The position numbers and the translations under genes were made by a program. From Bacteroidales bacterium (lineage in GTDB: Bacteria; Bacteroidota; Bacteroidia; Bacteroidales; UBA932): 39,776 nt of DNA. The notes beneath the pieces were generated by a model. That model searched no databases, was not told where the DNA came from, and worked only from the letters and a program-made list of their open reading frames with translations. Shown piece by piece: positions 1 through 8,335 of this stretch. The first letter of the stretch is position 1. Each line of letters starts with the position of its first letter. Location of the stretch: NCBI GenBank assembly GCA_016295245.1, contig JAEDLO010000006.1:1-39776 (forward strand), in the 5' to 3' direction.

Positions 1-1
1 A

Positions 2-661
2 CCCATCCAATACCTGCTCGGAGAGGCCTGGTTCTGCGGAAGGAAATTCAAGGTTAACAGAAATGTTCTAATCCCCAGGCCGGAAACCGAAGAGCTCGTT
101 TCACTTGCATTGCGTCATCTTGAAAAACGAGGTCCGAAGGCAAAGGCTCTGGACCTCTGTACCGGCTCGGGCTGCATAGCCTGGTCGCTAGCCCTTCAGC
201 AGTATCCGACCTGGGCTCTCGATGTGTCAGACAAGGCTCTGGAACTTTCTGAGACCCAGTTTGAAAGCCCTTTTGCTCCTGTCTTCTTGAAAGCTGACCT
301 GCTATCCGACTCCATCCCTGAGACTCTTTTAACCCAGGCGCCTTTCGACCTGATTGTATCCAATCCTCCTTATATACTCGACAGCGAAAAATCAGCGATG
401 AGGGCCAATGTCCTTGACTACGAACCGGCCCTCGCCCTCTTTGTTCCTGACGCCGACCCGCTGCTATTTTACAGGGCCATAGGGCGCTGGTCGCGCCGCC
501 TGCTTGCTGAAAACGGGGCGCTTATCGTGGAAATCAACGAAAATCTTGGTGAAGAGACCGCCAGCCTGCTCTCCGAAGAACTCGGCCGCGGAGCCGTTGT
601 GGTAAAGGATTTCGCGGGTAAGGACAGATTTGTCGTCCTGAATGCTGAAATAAACGATTAA
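2..661 (+). CDS. prmC: Peptide chain release factor N5-glutamine methyltransferase, 5'-truncated by the window
   Basis: PrmC methylates the glutamine of the GGQ motif in release factors RF1 and RF2, using S-adenosylmethionine in the cytoplasm. The frame is open from base 2, so the true start lies before the window; 219 residues are visible. The visible protein opens with the PIQYLLG and IPRPETEELV signatures typical of PrmC. A SAM-binding LDLCTGSGC follows near visible residue 55, and the catalytic NPPY that holds the target glutamine is at visible residues 121-124. Only the N-terminal helical domain is missing. The stop is followed after about 50 bases by a lipoprotein gene on the same strand, which may be co-transcribed. 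The combination of RPETEELV and NPPY makes the assignment secure; an unrelated N6-DNA methylase is unlikely. Confidence 0.95.
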   Translation, partial: PIQYLLGEAWFCGRKFKVNRNVLIPRPETEELVSLALRHLEKRGPKAKALDLCTGSGCIAWSLALQQYPTWALDVSDKALELSETQFESPFAPVFLKADLLSDSIPETLLTQAPFDLIVSNPPYILDSEKSAMRANVLDYEPALALFVPDADPLLFYRAIGRWSRRLLAENGALIVEINENLGEETASLLSEELGRGAVVVKDFAGKDRFVVLNAEIND

Positions 662-715
662 AGCGAGGATAAACCGATAATTTGAAGTCACTTTGCAAGA
701 AAAAACAGAGTGACT

Positions 716-1870
716 ATGAAAGCATCCGAACTTCTTCTTCTCCCTTTGGGGCTCCTGCTTCTTGGAGCCTGCGACCCGGTAGTAACAGACAGGCCTGCGG
801 GTCCCGAGGCCCTTCTGACAATGTCCGACCTCGCAAAAATCATCTCCGAACTTCCCCTTGAACAGGAGCATCTCCAGGAGGTTTATGACGCTGTGAACTC
901 GTCATCCGGCAACGGCTATGACGAAGAATACACTATGGACAGGCTCTTCACTTCCCCGGGCTCTGGCGTGGGTGAGCGGGGAGAGTCAACCAAAGCTGCC
1001 GCTTATGCTACGCCCCTAAGGGAGCTCTTTGCCGACTATTTCCGCAGCAGGAGCGAAACCAAGGCAGGGGCTGCGGATGTCGAAGCCTATGTAAATGCCC
1101 TGCGTGATTCCGATATGCAGATATACTGGCCATATTCCGAGGACTGGGACCAGGAGACCTTCCCTGTCGTGACTTTCGACCCGGGCGACGGGGCGAAAAC
1201 CAACTATGGTTATATGCTGGGCTTTGACGATTCCGGGGCCCACGTTGTCGATTCGGTTCTGGTGACCGAGGAACTGGCCCGGGAGCGCCCTGTCTGGGTA
1301 ATCAACCGCAATGCCGATTCGGCCTACACGCCGGTCACGCTGCTGGACTATGACTCCCCCTCAGCCGTCCGGACCGTCCAGGAGGCTAAGGCAAAGGGAA
1401 AAAAGATGCTGACAATCAAGGATTTCACTATGGCTCGTCACTTTGATTCCTGGTTCGCCGGGGCCTCTGAGTTCTTTATTCGCTGCGGGGCGGTTGACGG
1501 CTTCAAGGCGAAGACAGACGACGAACTCAAGCAATACAGCCCTTCGGTGACGGACTTTATGATAGTGGTCAAGCGCAAGTTTGTCAAATGTAAGGTTCCT
1601 TTCAACGCGATACTCCTGACGGACTTCACGGACCAGATAGAACAACTTGCCTTTATGATAATCGAAGACGACGGCGGAACGACCACCTCCTGGAAATGCA
1701 ACGCAATGGTCAAGTACAACTCCAAGTCCTATGGATTCGAGGTCGAACTCCCTTACAGGGACAAGGATGACATAGTCTGGAGAGGCTATCTGGACAGATC
1801 CTTCTTTACCGACAGTTCGCTTATCAAGGGCCGCTTCGGCGATGTGACTGTCACTTTCGAACTGCAGTAG
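716..1870 (+). CDS. Hypothetical lipoprotein
   Basis: I do not recognise the family. The 384-residue protein begins with a very leucine-rich signal segment ending in the lipobox LLGAC, with the lipidated cysteine at residue 19, so it should be exported and anchored in a membrane. The signal has only one early lysine. The start chosen is ATG at 716; a GTG at 710 is in frame and would add two residues. The mature part is acidic and soluble-looking, with an aromatic patch (YWPYSEDW) near the middle and beta-rich segments towards the C-terminus. No catalytic motif is apparent. It follows prmC by about 50 bases, and its last 20 bases overlap the 3' end of the convergent U32 gene. The function is unknown. 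Confidence 0.75.
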   Translation: MKASELLLLPLGLLLLGACDPVVTDRPAGPEALLTMSDLAKIISELPLEQEHLQEVYDAVNSSSGNGYDEEYTMDRLFTSPGSGVGERGESTKAAAYATPLRELFADYFRSRSETKAGAADVEAYVNALRDSDMQIYWPYSEDWDQETFPVVTFDPGDGAKTNYGYMLGFDDSGAHVVDSVLVTEELARERPVWVINRNADSAYTPVTLLDYDSPSAVRTVQEAKAKGKKMLTIKDFTMARHFDSWFAGASEFFIRCGAVDGFKAKTDDELKQYSPSVTDFMIVVKRKFVKCKVPFNAILLTDFTDQIEQLAFMIIEDDGGTTTSWKCNAMVKYNSKSYGFEVELPYRDKDDIVWRGYLDRSFFTDSSLIKGRFGDVTVTFELQ

Positions 1871-3629
1871 TGTCGTCTGCGTCACGCAGTATCATTTCGC
1901 ATCTGGCGCAGTCGAAAGTCAGGGCAAGGCGTCTGCCGTTGTTGACAAGTATAAGCCGGGACGGGGCGTCCTTGGCTCCCTGATGAACGGGACAGAGGCC
2001 GAGTTCGTGGCGCAGGCAGTAGCGGCTGCGCATCAGTTCCTCCCGCCTGTCCGGACCAGGACTGTAGTCGAAACTGTAAGAAGTCCCTTTGGCAAGAGGC
2101 CTTTTCCTGCACTCAAGAGCATCGATGTCTTCGGCGACAAGACGCCTGATGCTGTTGAGTGTCGATGCACTCAAAAGCGGCAGGGCCCCGCCGCGCGTGG
2201 TGATTTCCAGCTTCCCGACGCTGAAGATGTAGATGCCGCTGCGTTTCGAGAGCTGCTCGCGGAACATCGCCTCGGCCCTCTCGCGGTTGAGCGCCTGCTC
2301 GACGTCGCAGTTGAAGTCGGAGAGGATTTCGCGGCCGTCCTGCGAGATGGCCCTCACTTCGATGTTGAAGCTGCCGCTGACCTTGACTTCCAGCCTCACT
2401 GGTATCTCCCTGCGGGGTGACGCCGCCTCGACCTGTTTTTCGAAATCGGCGCTGACATTGCGGTACAGGGGCATTCCCTCGCGTAGCCTCTCAGCTTCGC
2501 GGGTGATGATGGACAGGCCCTCGCAGACCTCGCCCCTGAAGCCCTTCACCTCGCCTCCGAGGGAGTAGGAGAAGCCGTCGCCGTTGCGCAGTTCCAGGCC
2601 CTTGGAGAGCGGTTTGACGCTGATTTCAAGCTTGCCGCTGCGCGGGTTGCGGCGGATGCGGCTGACGCTGCCAATCTTTTCGCCCATCGATTTTGGCGCG
2701 TTCATCGAGGACAGGCTCCTTTCGCTCCGCCCGTCCATAAACAGTTCGGTGTAACCCCTGTTGAAGGTCTTTGCGCTGTCGGGGCTGAAGCCGCCGCTGA
2801 CAAGTCCCCAGGAGGCCCTGCAGAACTCTTCGGGGCGCTTTTCAATCAGGGCGTTCAGCGCCAGGTCGTACTCCCTGACGACATTTTTTACATAAGAGGC
2901 GTTCTTGAGCCTGCCTTCTATCTTGAATGAGCTGACTCCGGCGAGGGCCAGATCCTCCAGCCTTTCCTTGAGGCGGTAGTCCTTGAGCGAGAGGACCGCC
3001 TTGTTTTTAACAATCAGCCTGCCCTTGTCGTCATACACATCGTAGAGCGAGCGGCAGGCCTGGATGCATTCGCCCTTGTCGGCGCTGCGTCCGTCGATGT
3101 GTTCCGAAAGCCGGCAGTCGCCGCTGTAGCACACGCAGATGGCGCCGTGCACGAAGAACTCCACCTCGCAGCTTACCGCTTTGCAGATGCGCTCCACCTC
3201 TTCAAGGGACAGCTGCCTTTCAAGGATTATGCGGGCGCAGCCCAGGGATTCGAAGTATTTCGCCCTCTCTATGTCCCGGATGGCGCACTGGGTCGAGGCG
3301 TGGAGAGGCACGGTGATGTCCTTCCAGCCGCAGATTCTGCTGTCGCGGATGATGAAGGCGTCCGCGCCCGCCTCCTGAGCGCGAAGCATCTGGCTGTGGG
3401 CCTGCTCAAGCTCGGAATCTTCTATGACGGTGTTGAAGGTCACGAAGATTCTGGCCCCGAAACGGTGGGCATAGTCGCAGAGTTCGCGGATGTCCTCGAA
3501 ACTGTTGCCTGCGGCCTTCCTTGCCCCGAAGTCGGGACCGGCGATATATACGGCATCGGCACCGCAGTCGATAGCCGCGATGCCGATTTCCTTATTTCTG
3601 GCCGGAGCCAGTAATTCCAATTGGCGCAT
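1851..3629 (-). CDS. Peptidase U32 family protein (RlhA/TrhP-like)
   Basis: This 592-residue protein belongs to the U32 family. The best studied bacterial members are iron-sulfur proteins that support hydroxylation of 23S rRNA (RlhA) or tRNA uridine 34 (TrhP), although old annotations say collagenase-like protease. The N-terminal LELLAPA and GADAVYIAG segments form the start of the TIM-barrel. The family signature HGAICVCYSGDC is at residues 161-172, and C188 and C192 follow, giving the expected set of cluster-binding cysteines. The C-terminus has a second cysteine group, CPVH followed by CARC in the last 60 residues, which looks like a metal-binding tail. The length and the extra middle domain resemble RlhA (about 650 residues) more than TrhP. 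It lies 3 bases downstream of the TPR gene and shares its transcript. Which RNA it modifies cannot be told from sequence. Confidence 0.85.
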   Translation of the reverse strand: MRQLELLAPARNKEIGIAAIDCGADAVYIAGPDFGARKAAGNSFEDIRELCDYAHRFGARIFVTFNTVIEDSELEQAHSQMLRAQEAGADAFIIRDSRICGWKDITVPLHASTQCAIRDIERAKYFESLGCARIILERQLSLEEVERICKAVSCEVEFFVHGAICVCYSGDCRLSEHIDGRSADKGECIQACRSLYDVYDDKGRLIVKNKAVLSLKDYRLKERLEDLALAGVSSFKIEGRLKNASYVKNVVREYDLALNALIEKRPEEFCRASWGLVSGGFSPDSAKTFNRGYTELFMDGRSERSLSSMNAPKSMGEKIGSVSRIRRNPRSGKLEISVKPLSKGLELRNGDGFSYSLGGEVKGFRGEVCEGLSIITREAERLREGMPLYRNVSADFEKQVEAASPRREIPVRLEVKVSGSFNIEVRAISQDGREILSDFNCDVEQALNRERAEAMFREQLSKRSGIYIFSVGKLEITTRGGALPLLSASTLNSIRRLVAEDIDALECRKRPLAKGTSYSFDYSPGPDRREELMRSRYCLRHELGLCPVHQGAKDAPSRLILVNNGRRLALTFDCARCEMILRDADDTTAVRK

Positions 3630-3632
3630 CGA

Positions 3633-4562
3633 TTACTTGAGAGCGTCGAGGAGCTTCTTGGCCTCAGCGCCGAACTTGGCGTCGGTGGTGGCCTTCTGGT
3701 AGAACTCCTTGGCCTTCTCGATGTTCTTGGCCTGCTGGTAGAGAGCACCTATGGTGTAGGCGATCTGGCCTGCGTTCGAAGCGCTTGGAGCCATCTGGAG
3801 GTACTGCTCGAAGTACTTGATGGCGTCGCTGTTCTTGCCTGCGAGCTGTGAAGCCTGGCCTGCGATCTGGATGGCCTGAGGGTTCTCCTTGTACTCGTTT
3901 GACTTGACTGCTGCCTCAACGGCTGCTGCGTATGACTTGGTCTTGAGAGCTGCTGCGGCCTCCTTGAGGAAGATGGTGCCGAGCTGCTTCTTTGCCTGTG
4001 ACTCCTGGCCGTTGGCGGCTGCCTGCTCGAAAGCGGCCTTAGCCTCAGCTGCCTTGCCTGCCGCGTTAAGGGCTGCGCCCAGACGGAGGGCTGCTGCGCC
4101 GTTGCTTGCGTCGAGGTTGAGGATATCCTGGTAAGCTGCTGCAGCGGCCTCGTAGTTCTTGGCGTTGAGCAGGCTGTTGCCCTTCTGCATCATCACCTGA
4201 GGGATGAGCTTGGTTGCCTCTGCAGACACTTCAGAGTCACTGAACTTTTCAGCCACTTCGATTGCTGCCTTGAGCTTCTCGAGGGCGCTGTCGTAGTTGG
4301 CTGCCTTTACCAAATCCTTTGCGATTGAAAGGTTGAGGTTAGGGATGATGTCGATGCAGTTCTGGGCCACTTCTTTGCCCTCATCGCCCAGAGCATTGGC
4401 TGCTTCAAGAGCCTGCTCGAACATTGAGAGGGCTGACGCTTTGTCAGACGCGATGGCTGCGGCACCGTTGTTGTACATCTCGGTTACGGTTGCAAGGTCC
4501 TGCGCGTAAGCAGAACCGAGGGCCACAATTGTGGCAGCGATAGTTACGAAGATCTTTTTCAT
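3633..4562 (-). CDS. Secreted or periplasmic TPR-repeat protein
   Basis: The 309-residue product starts with a clear signal peptide (MKKIFVTIAATIVALGSAYA, cleavage after AYA near residue 20). The rest is alanine- and lysine-rich helical repeat. Tetratricopeptide-type units can be seen around residues 25-60, 85-120, 130-190 and 240-300, including AAAYQDILNLD and ALRLGAALNAAGK. It is probably a periplasmic protein-interaction scaffold; no enzyme motif is present. Its own promoter is the TATCTTTG box at 4605-4612 on the minus strand. The U32 gene follows after 3 bases and must depend on this promoter. The alanine-rich composition makes remote homology matching unreliable, so the TPR call rests on repeat periodicity rather than a signature. 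Confidence 0.8.
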   Translation of the reverse strand: MKKIFVTIAATIVALGSAYAQDLATVTEMYNNGAAAIASDKASALSMFEQALEAANALGDEGKEVAQNCIDIIPNLNLSIAKDLVKAANYDSALEKLKAAIEVAEKFSDSEVSAEATKLIPQVMMQKGNSLLNAKNYEAAAAAYQDILNLDASNGAAALRLGAALNAAGKAAEAKAAFEQAAANGQESQAKKQLGTIFLKEAAAALKTKSYAAAVEAAVKSNEYKENPQAIQIAGQASQLAGKNSDAIKYFEQYLQMAPSASNAGQIAYTIGALYQQAKNIEKAKEFYQKATTDAKFGAEAKKLLDALK

Positions 4563-4604
4563 ATCTTATGAATTTACAATTATCGTACCGATAAGCAATA
4601 AACA

Positions 4605-4612
4605 CAAAGATA
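4605..4612 (-). promoter_or_regulatory. -7 box (TATCTTTG) for the TPR-U32 operon
   Basis: On the minus strand this is an exact match to the Bacteroidetes -7 consensus TAnnTTTG. It lies about 42 bases before the TPR start codon. No exact -33 TTTG is seen at the usual spacing. It is paired with an opposing box for the M16 gene at 4625-4632. Confidence 0.7.
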
Positions 4613-4624
4613 CAAAATAAATCT

Positions 4625-4632
4625 TAAATTTG
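4625..4632 (+). promoter_or_regulatory. -7 box (TAAATTTG) for the M16-like gene
   Basis: This is an exact TAnnTTTG match ending 8 bases before the ATG at 4641. Transcription should begin within a few bases of the start codon, giving a nearly leaderless mRNA. Confidence 0.65.
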
Positions 4633-4640
4633 TAATCGTT

Positions 4641-7229
4641 ATGGCAAATATGAAGCATATCCTGAGTTTTCTTCTCTGTCTGGCGGCCCTGACTGCACAC
4701 AGTTTGTCTGCTTCAGGACAGGGGACGTCTTCTTTGGGCAAGGCTTCGGAGATTGCCTCCGGAACGTTCCCCAACGGGATGAGATATTATATTGTTACCA
4801 ATCCGGACACCAAGGGAACAGCTGACTTCGCGCTAATCCAGAAGGGCGCCCCGGACCCGGCTCTTGCCCGCCGTTGCCTTTCAAGCCTGCCGCATTTCGG
4901 CGGACGCAAGCCTTACGAATTCCTTGCCGACAGGGGCATCTCCTGCCCTGAGGGCGGCTATGTCAGCTATGAGCGGGAGTCCACTCGCTTCGATTTCAAG
5001 GACGTGCCGATGTACAACAGCGCGGCTGCCGATTCGACTCTGATGATGCTCTTCGACATCGCCTCCACCCGCAGCGTCCCGCAGGCCGTAGTGGTCAGCG
5101 GCGACCTCGAGCGCGACAAGATACGCGAGCGTATGGGCCTGTTGTCGATGATGGTTCCGACGCTGGGCGAATATGTGGAGAGCCCGTATATCTGGAACCC
5201 GCGCGAGGATCTCGCTATGTATGTGAGCCTCAATGAGAGCTCCGATGCGGCGTCGATCCGCGTCCTCTACTCGACCGAGCGCCTGCCGCGCGAGGCCCTG
5301 GACACGCCTCAGTCTCTGCTCACCGCCCTGTATGCCTACCAGCTCGGCCAGGTTGTCAAGAGCCGCGCAGTCAAGGGCTTCGCCGCTGCAGGAATACCTC
5401 TCGGCGGAGTGGATTTCCGCTACAAAAACAGCGAGGAGGACTCCTCGGACGAGCGCTACCTCTTCACCATAAATACCTCGTACGCAAGAATTTGGGATGC
5501 CACAAAAGTGCTTGCGGGCATCTTCTCCGACCTGGACTCCAACGGTGCGCAGCTTGAGGAGTTCCAGGCTGCAAAGGATGCTGTCCTGGCTGCCTGCAGG
5601 ATAGCAGTGAACCAGCCTCGCAGCAACAAGGCCTACGTTGACCAGTGCGTCTCATCGTGGCTGTACGGCTCCACCCTCGCGTCGCTTTCCGCCCGCGTGG
5701 AGTTCGTCACCCGCAGCACCGTCGCCGACGAGCGTGACCTGATGCTCTTCAACAGCTTCGTCAAGGCTCTGCTCGACCCGTGCCGCAACCTGATGGTGGG
5801 CTACGACGTGCCGCGCCCCGGCTTGGACCGCCACACCCTCCACAAGCGTTTCAGTGCCGCTTGGGACGGGGGTGCAACCTCGCCTTCCCAAGATCCCGCC
5901 CCCGAGATTCCGAAATTCCAGACCGACTCCCGGCGCCGCGTCAAACTCCGCTCCGACAAGCCTGAGGCTATCTCTGGAGGCAAGATGTGGACCTTCTCCA
6001 ACGGCGCGCGGGTAATCTTCAAGAAGACGGATGCGGGCAAGGGGGAGTTCCACTATGCGCTGATGATGCCGGGAGGCTACACCTATGTTCCGGGCTACAA
6101 ACCGGGCCAGGGAGCCTTCATCTCCGATATGCCGCAGCTGCTGGGCGTCGCCGGCCTGAGCCCTTCGGAATTCAGGCGTGCACTCGCCGCCGAGAAGCTC
6201 ACAATGGATACTCGCATCAGCCTGACCGAGCTGAGCGTCAGTGGCAAAGGACGCAGCTCCTCGCTGCCTTTCCTGCTCAACGCCTTGCTCCAGTTCACCT
6301 CGTCGTGCAGCATCAGCGACGCCGACTTTGAGACCTACAAGGCCAACAAAATCGCCAGAATCAAAGCAGAAGAGCTCGCCTCCGTCCCTGTCAATGCCCT
6401 GATGGACAGCCTGATGAGACCTTCATATCACGACGCTGACCGCGCCGTTGCCTCCCGTTTGCCGGCAAAGCTCCACAAGAGCTTTGAAGCCTATCTTGAA
6501 TCGCAGTTCCGACGCGCCGCCGACGGCATCCTCGTCTTCGTGGGCGACCTTGACGAAGATCAACTCAAGAAAGAGCTTGCCCATGTCCTCGGAGAGTTTT
6601 CAAGCTCCGAGCGCAGCCTTACGCGTCCGCGCATCCAGGCCCCTCAGATTTCCGGCACGTCAGGAGCCACACTCCGTCTGCCTGAAAGCCCTACAGCGCT
6701 AAGCCGCCAGAGCGTGAACCTCGCCGTTTCAGCCCTCGTGCCGTACACCAACGAAAACCGTTACGCCTTCCAGTATGTCACCGAACTTGTCAGGCGGGAG
6801 CTTATAAAGCAGCTCGCGCCTCTGGGCGTGAGTGTGGAAGTCAGCGGCAATATCGAGCTCTTCCCGTCAGAGAGGATGACCCTGTTTGTCAACTGCCGTC
6901 CGTGCCGCGGCGACGCCCTGCCACAGGGAGTGGCCCCGGCAGACCAGGGTGAAGTCCTCGCGGCCGCAAGGCGCTGCCTGTCCGGGCTCTCGTCTCTGAG
7001 CGTCGGCTCCGCCGGCCTGAAATCCTTCCGCGAGGCCCTGCTGGTCAGTGAAGAGATCTCGCGCAGGCAGAACGAGGCTGTCATCGCAGATGTTCTGATA
7101 CGCTATTCGCTTGGAAAAGATATGGTTACGGGCTATCAGGCTGCGATTAAGGGCCTTAGTGCCGATAATGTGAAATACATCCTGGCCAGACTCCAGAACG
7201 GAGCGAAGGCCGAATATACTATAGAATGA
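4641..7229 (+). CDS. M16 (insulinase/pitrilysin-type) family protein, apparently lacking the zinc site
   Basis: The 862-residue protein has a signal peptide (hydrophobic residues 4-25, ending SASGQG) and the two-lobed layout of M16 peptidases. Lobe one opens with FPNGMRYYIV near residue 40, and lobe two opens with FSNGARVIFKK near residue 450. Active members carry HxxEH shortly after the first strand. Here the equivalent stretch reads SSLPHFGGRKPYEFLADRGI, with no HxxEH and no downstream zinc-ligand glutamate that I can identify. It is therefore predicted to be a non-catalytic paralogue, perhaps the partner of an active M16 subunit encoded elsewhere, as in known heterodimeric M16 enzymes. A second in-frame ATG at 4650 could also serve as the start. 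The stop codon overlaps the start of the next gene (ATGA), so the two are translationally coupled. Confidence 0.8.
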   Translation: MANMKHILSFLLCLAALTAHSLSASGQGTSSLGKASEIASGTFPNGMRYYIVTNPDTKGTADFALIQKGAPDPALARRCLSSLPHFGGRKPYEFLADRGISCPEGGYVSYERESTRFDFKDVPMYNSAAADSTLMMLFDIASTRSVPQAVVVSGDLERDKIRERMGLLSMMVPTLGEYVESPYIWNPREDLAMYVSLNESSDAASIRVLYSTERLPREALDTPQSLLTALYAYQLGQVVKSRAVKGFAAAGIPLGGVDFRYKNSEEDSSDERYLFTINTSYARIWDATKVLAGIFSDLDSNGAQLEEFQAAKDAVLAACRIAVNQPRSNKAYVDQCVSSWLYGSTLASLSARVEFVTRSTVADERDLMLFNSFVKALLDPCRNLMVGYDVPRPGLDRHTLHKRFSAAWDGGATSPSQDPAPEIPKFQTDSRRRVKLRSDKPEAISGGKMWTFSNGARVIFKKTDAGKGEFHYALMMPGGYTYVPGYKPGQGAFISDMPQLLGVAGLSPSEFRRALAAEKLTMDTRISLTELSVSGKGRSSSLPFLLNALLQFTSSCSISDADFETYKANKIARIKAEELASVPVNALMDSLMRPSYHDADRAVASRLPAKLHKSFEAYLESQFRRAADGILVFVGDLDEDQLKKELAHVLGEFSSSERSLTRPRIQAPQISGTSGATLRLPESPTALSRQSVNLAVSALVPYTNENRYAFQYVTELVRRELIKQLAPLGVSVEVSGNIELFPSERMTLFVNCRPCRGDALPQGVAPADQGEVLAAARRCLSGLSSLSVGSAGLKSFREALLVSEEISRRQNEAVIADVLIRYSLGKDMVTGYQAAIKGLSADNVKYILARLQNGAKAEYTIE

Positions 7230-7831
7230 ACGACAGACGATTTGGTACCATCATCCAGATAGATGACATCCTAGTATCTGAAGATGTCGTGATGGAATAT
7301 TTTTGCTGCGACTACCCGGTGTGCCGCGGCATATGCTGCATAGAAGGCGACGGAGGAGCCCCCGTTGACGAGAGCGAGCTCGAGGGCCTGGAGAGGGATT
7401 ACCCGACCTACAGCCCGCTGATGCTCCAGTCCGGAAGGGACACGGTCGATCTTCAGGGCTTCTTCGAAATCGACAGGGACGGAGACATCGTAACTCCGCT
7501 GGTCCCCGGCTCGGAAGCCTGCGCCTACGCCCACTTCGACCAGAACGGCAACTGCCTCTGCGCCATTGAGAAATGCGGCTGCCGCAAGCCTGCGTCCTGC
7601 TCGCTCTACCCGATAAGGGTGACCAAACTCACCGGCGGCGGCCTCGCCCTCAACGTCCATCACTGGGATATATGCAAACCGGCCTTCGAAAAAGGCCGGA
7701 AAGAAGGGGTCAGAGTTTACGAGTTTCTCAAGAAACCCCTGATTGACAATTACGGAGAGGAGTTTTATTCAGCCCTCGAGCAGGCTGCCGCTAAGCTTCT
7801 GGAAGAGACTCAAGATGGGACACAAGCCTGA
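7226..7831 (+). CDS. DUF3109 family cysteine-rich protein
   Basis: This is a 201-residue cytoplasmic protein of the DUF3109 family, which is common in Bacteroidetes. Cysteines are clustered in two groups: CCDYPVCRGICC near residues 27-38, and CLCAIEKCGCRKPASC near residues 110-125. A further cysteine lies in HHWDIC. This pattern resembles metal- or cluster-binding CxxCxxCC-type proteins, but no reaction has been established for the family. Its ATG overlaps the TGA of the M16-like gene by 4 bases, so the two proteins are made from one transcript. The last 41 bases overlap the 3' end of the convergent small membrane protein gene. Confidence 0.85.
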   Translation: MNDRRFGTIIQIDDILVSEDVVMEYFCCDYPVCRGICCIEGDGGAPVDESELEGLERDYPTYSPLMLQSGRDTVDLQGFFEIDRDGDIVTPLVPGSEACAYAHFDQNGNCLCAIEKCGCRKPASCSLYPIRVTKLTGGGLALNVHHWDICKPAFEKGRKEGVRVYEFLKKPLIDNYGEEFYSALEQAAAKLLEETQDGTQA

Positions 7832-8249
7832 CCACATCCCTGGTCAGACCCTCGATTTCAATGCCGCTGACTCCGAAGCTGCAGCTGATTCTGTCTTCGT
7901 ACATCTTCAGCAGCCTGGACAGGAAACCCTTCTTGATGAAGCTGGCGCAGCCGTCCTCATCCTTCTCGACGGCATAGCCCATCCTCTGCATAATCTCGAA
8001 CAGCCTGGCTTTCTGCTCGGCCTGCTCGCCATAGACGTGGGCGCAGCGCTTTGAGAAGCCGAAGCGAGGATAGATCAGGGCAAAAACCGCCATCATCAGC
8101 GCAATCTGCCAGAGGGAGTCATAGCCGTGGGTGAACATAGTCTCGATGTCAGCTTCCACAAAGCCGGCAAAGACGAGGACCGCGATAATCAGCGAAAGTA
8201 CAATCATCAGGTAGATAAAGTACTTTATGGAGCGTACAAGGTATCTCAT
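7791..8249 (-). CDS. Small conserved membrane protein of unknown function
   Basis: The 152-residue protein has two predicted membrane helices, at about residues 10-32 and 45-63, followed by a soluble C-terminal domain of about 85 residues. I recognise no motif that assigns a function. The start ATG at 8249 lies about 28 bases behind a TAACTTTG -7 box (8278-8285), which supports it as a real gene. Its 3' end overlaps the convergent DUF3109 gene by 41 bases, and both reading frames are intact through the overlap. Confidence 0.75.
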   Translation of the reverse strand: MRYLVRSIKYFIYLMIVLSLIIAVLVFAGFVEADIETMFTHGYDSLWQIALMMAVFALIYPRFGFSKRCAHVYGEQAEQKARLFEIMQRMGYAVEKDEDGCASFIKKGFLSRLLKMYEDRISCSFGVSGIEIEGLTRDVVRLVSHLESLPEA

Positions 8250-8277
8250 TGAGGTGTTGTTTTTAACGTGAACCCGA

Positions 8278-8285
8278 CAAAGTTA
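8278..8285 (-). promoter_or_regulatory. -7 box (TAACTTTG) for the small membrane protein
   Basis: This is an exact TAnnTTTG match on the minus strand, 28 bases before the ATG at 8249. No convincing -33 TTTG is seen. Confidence 0.65.
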
Positions 8286-8296
8286 CAATTATTTGC

Positions 8297-8304
8297 TATT
8301 TTTG
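8297..8304 (+). promoter_or_regulatory. -7 box (TATTTTTG) for the coiled-coil protein and hemW
   Basis: This is an exact TAnnTTTG match on the plus strand, 31 bases before the ATG at 8336. It lies 12 bases from the opposing box of the divergent gene, so the two RNA polymerase sites probably compete. Confidence 0.65.
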
Positions 8305-8335
8305 TATTTGGATAACGCTCAAAAATCAATTGTTT

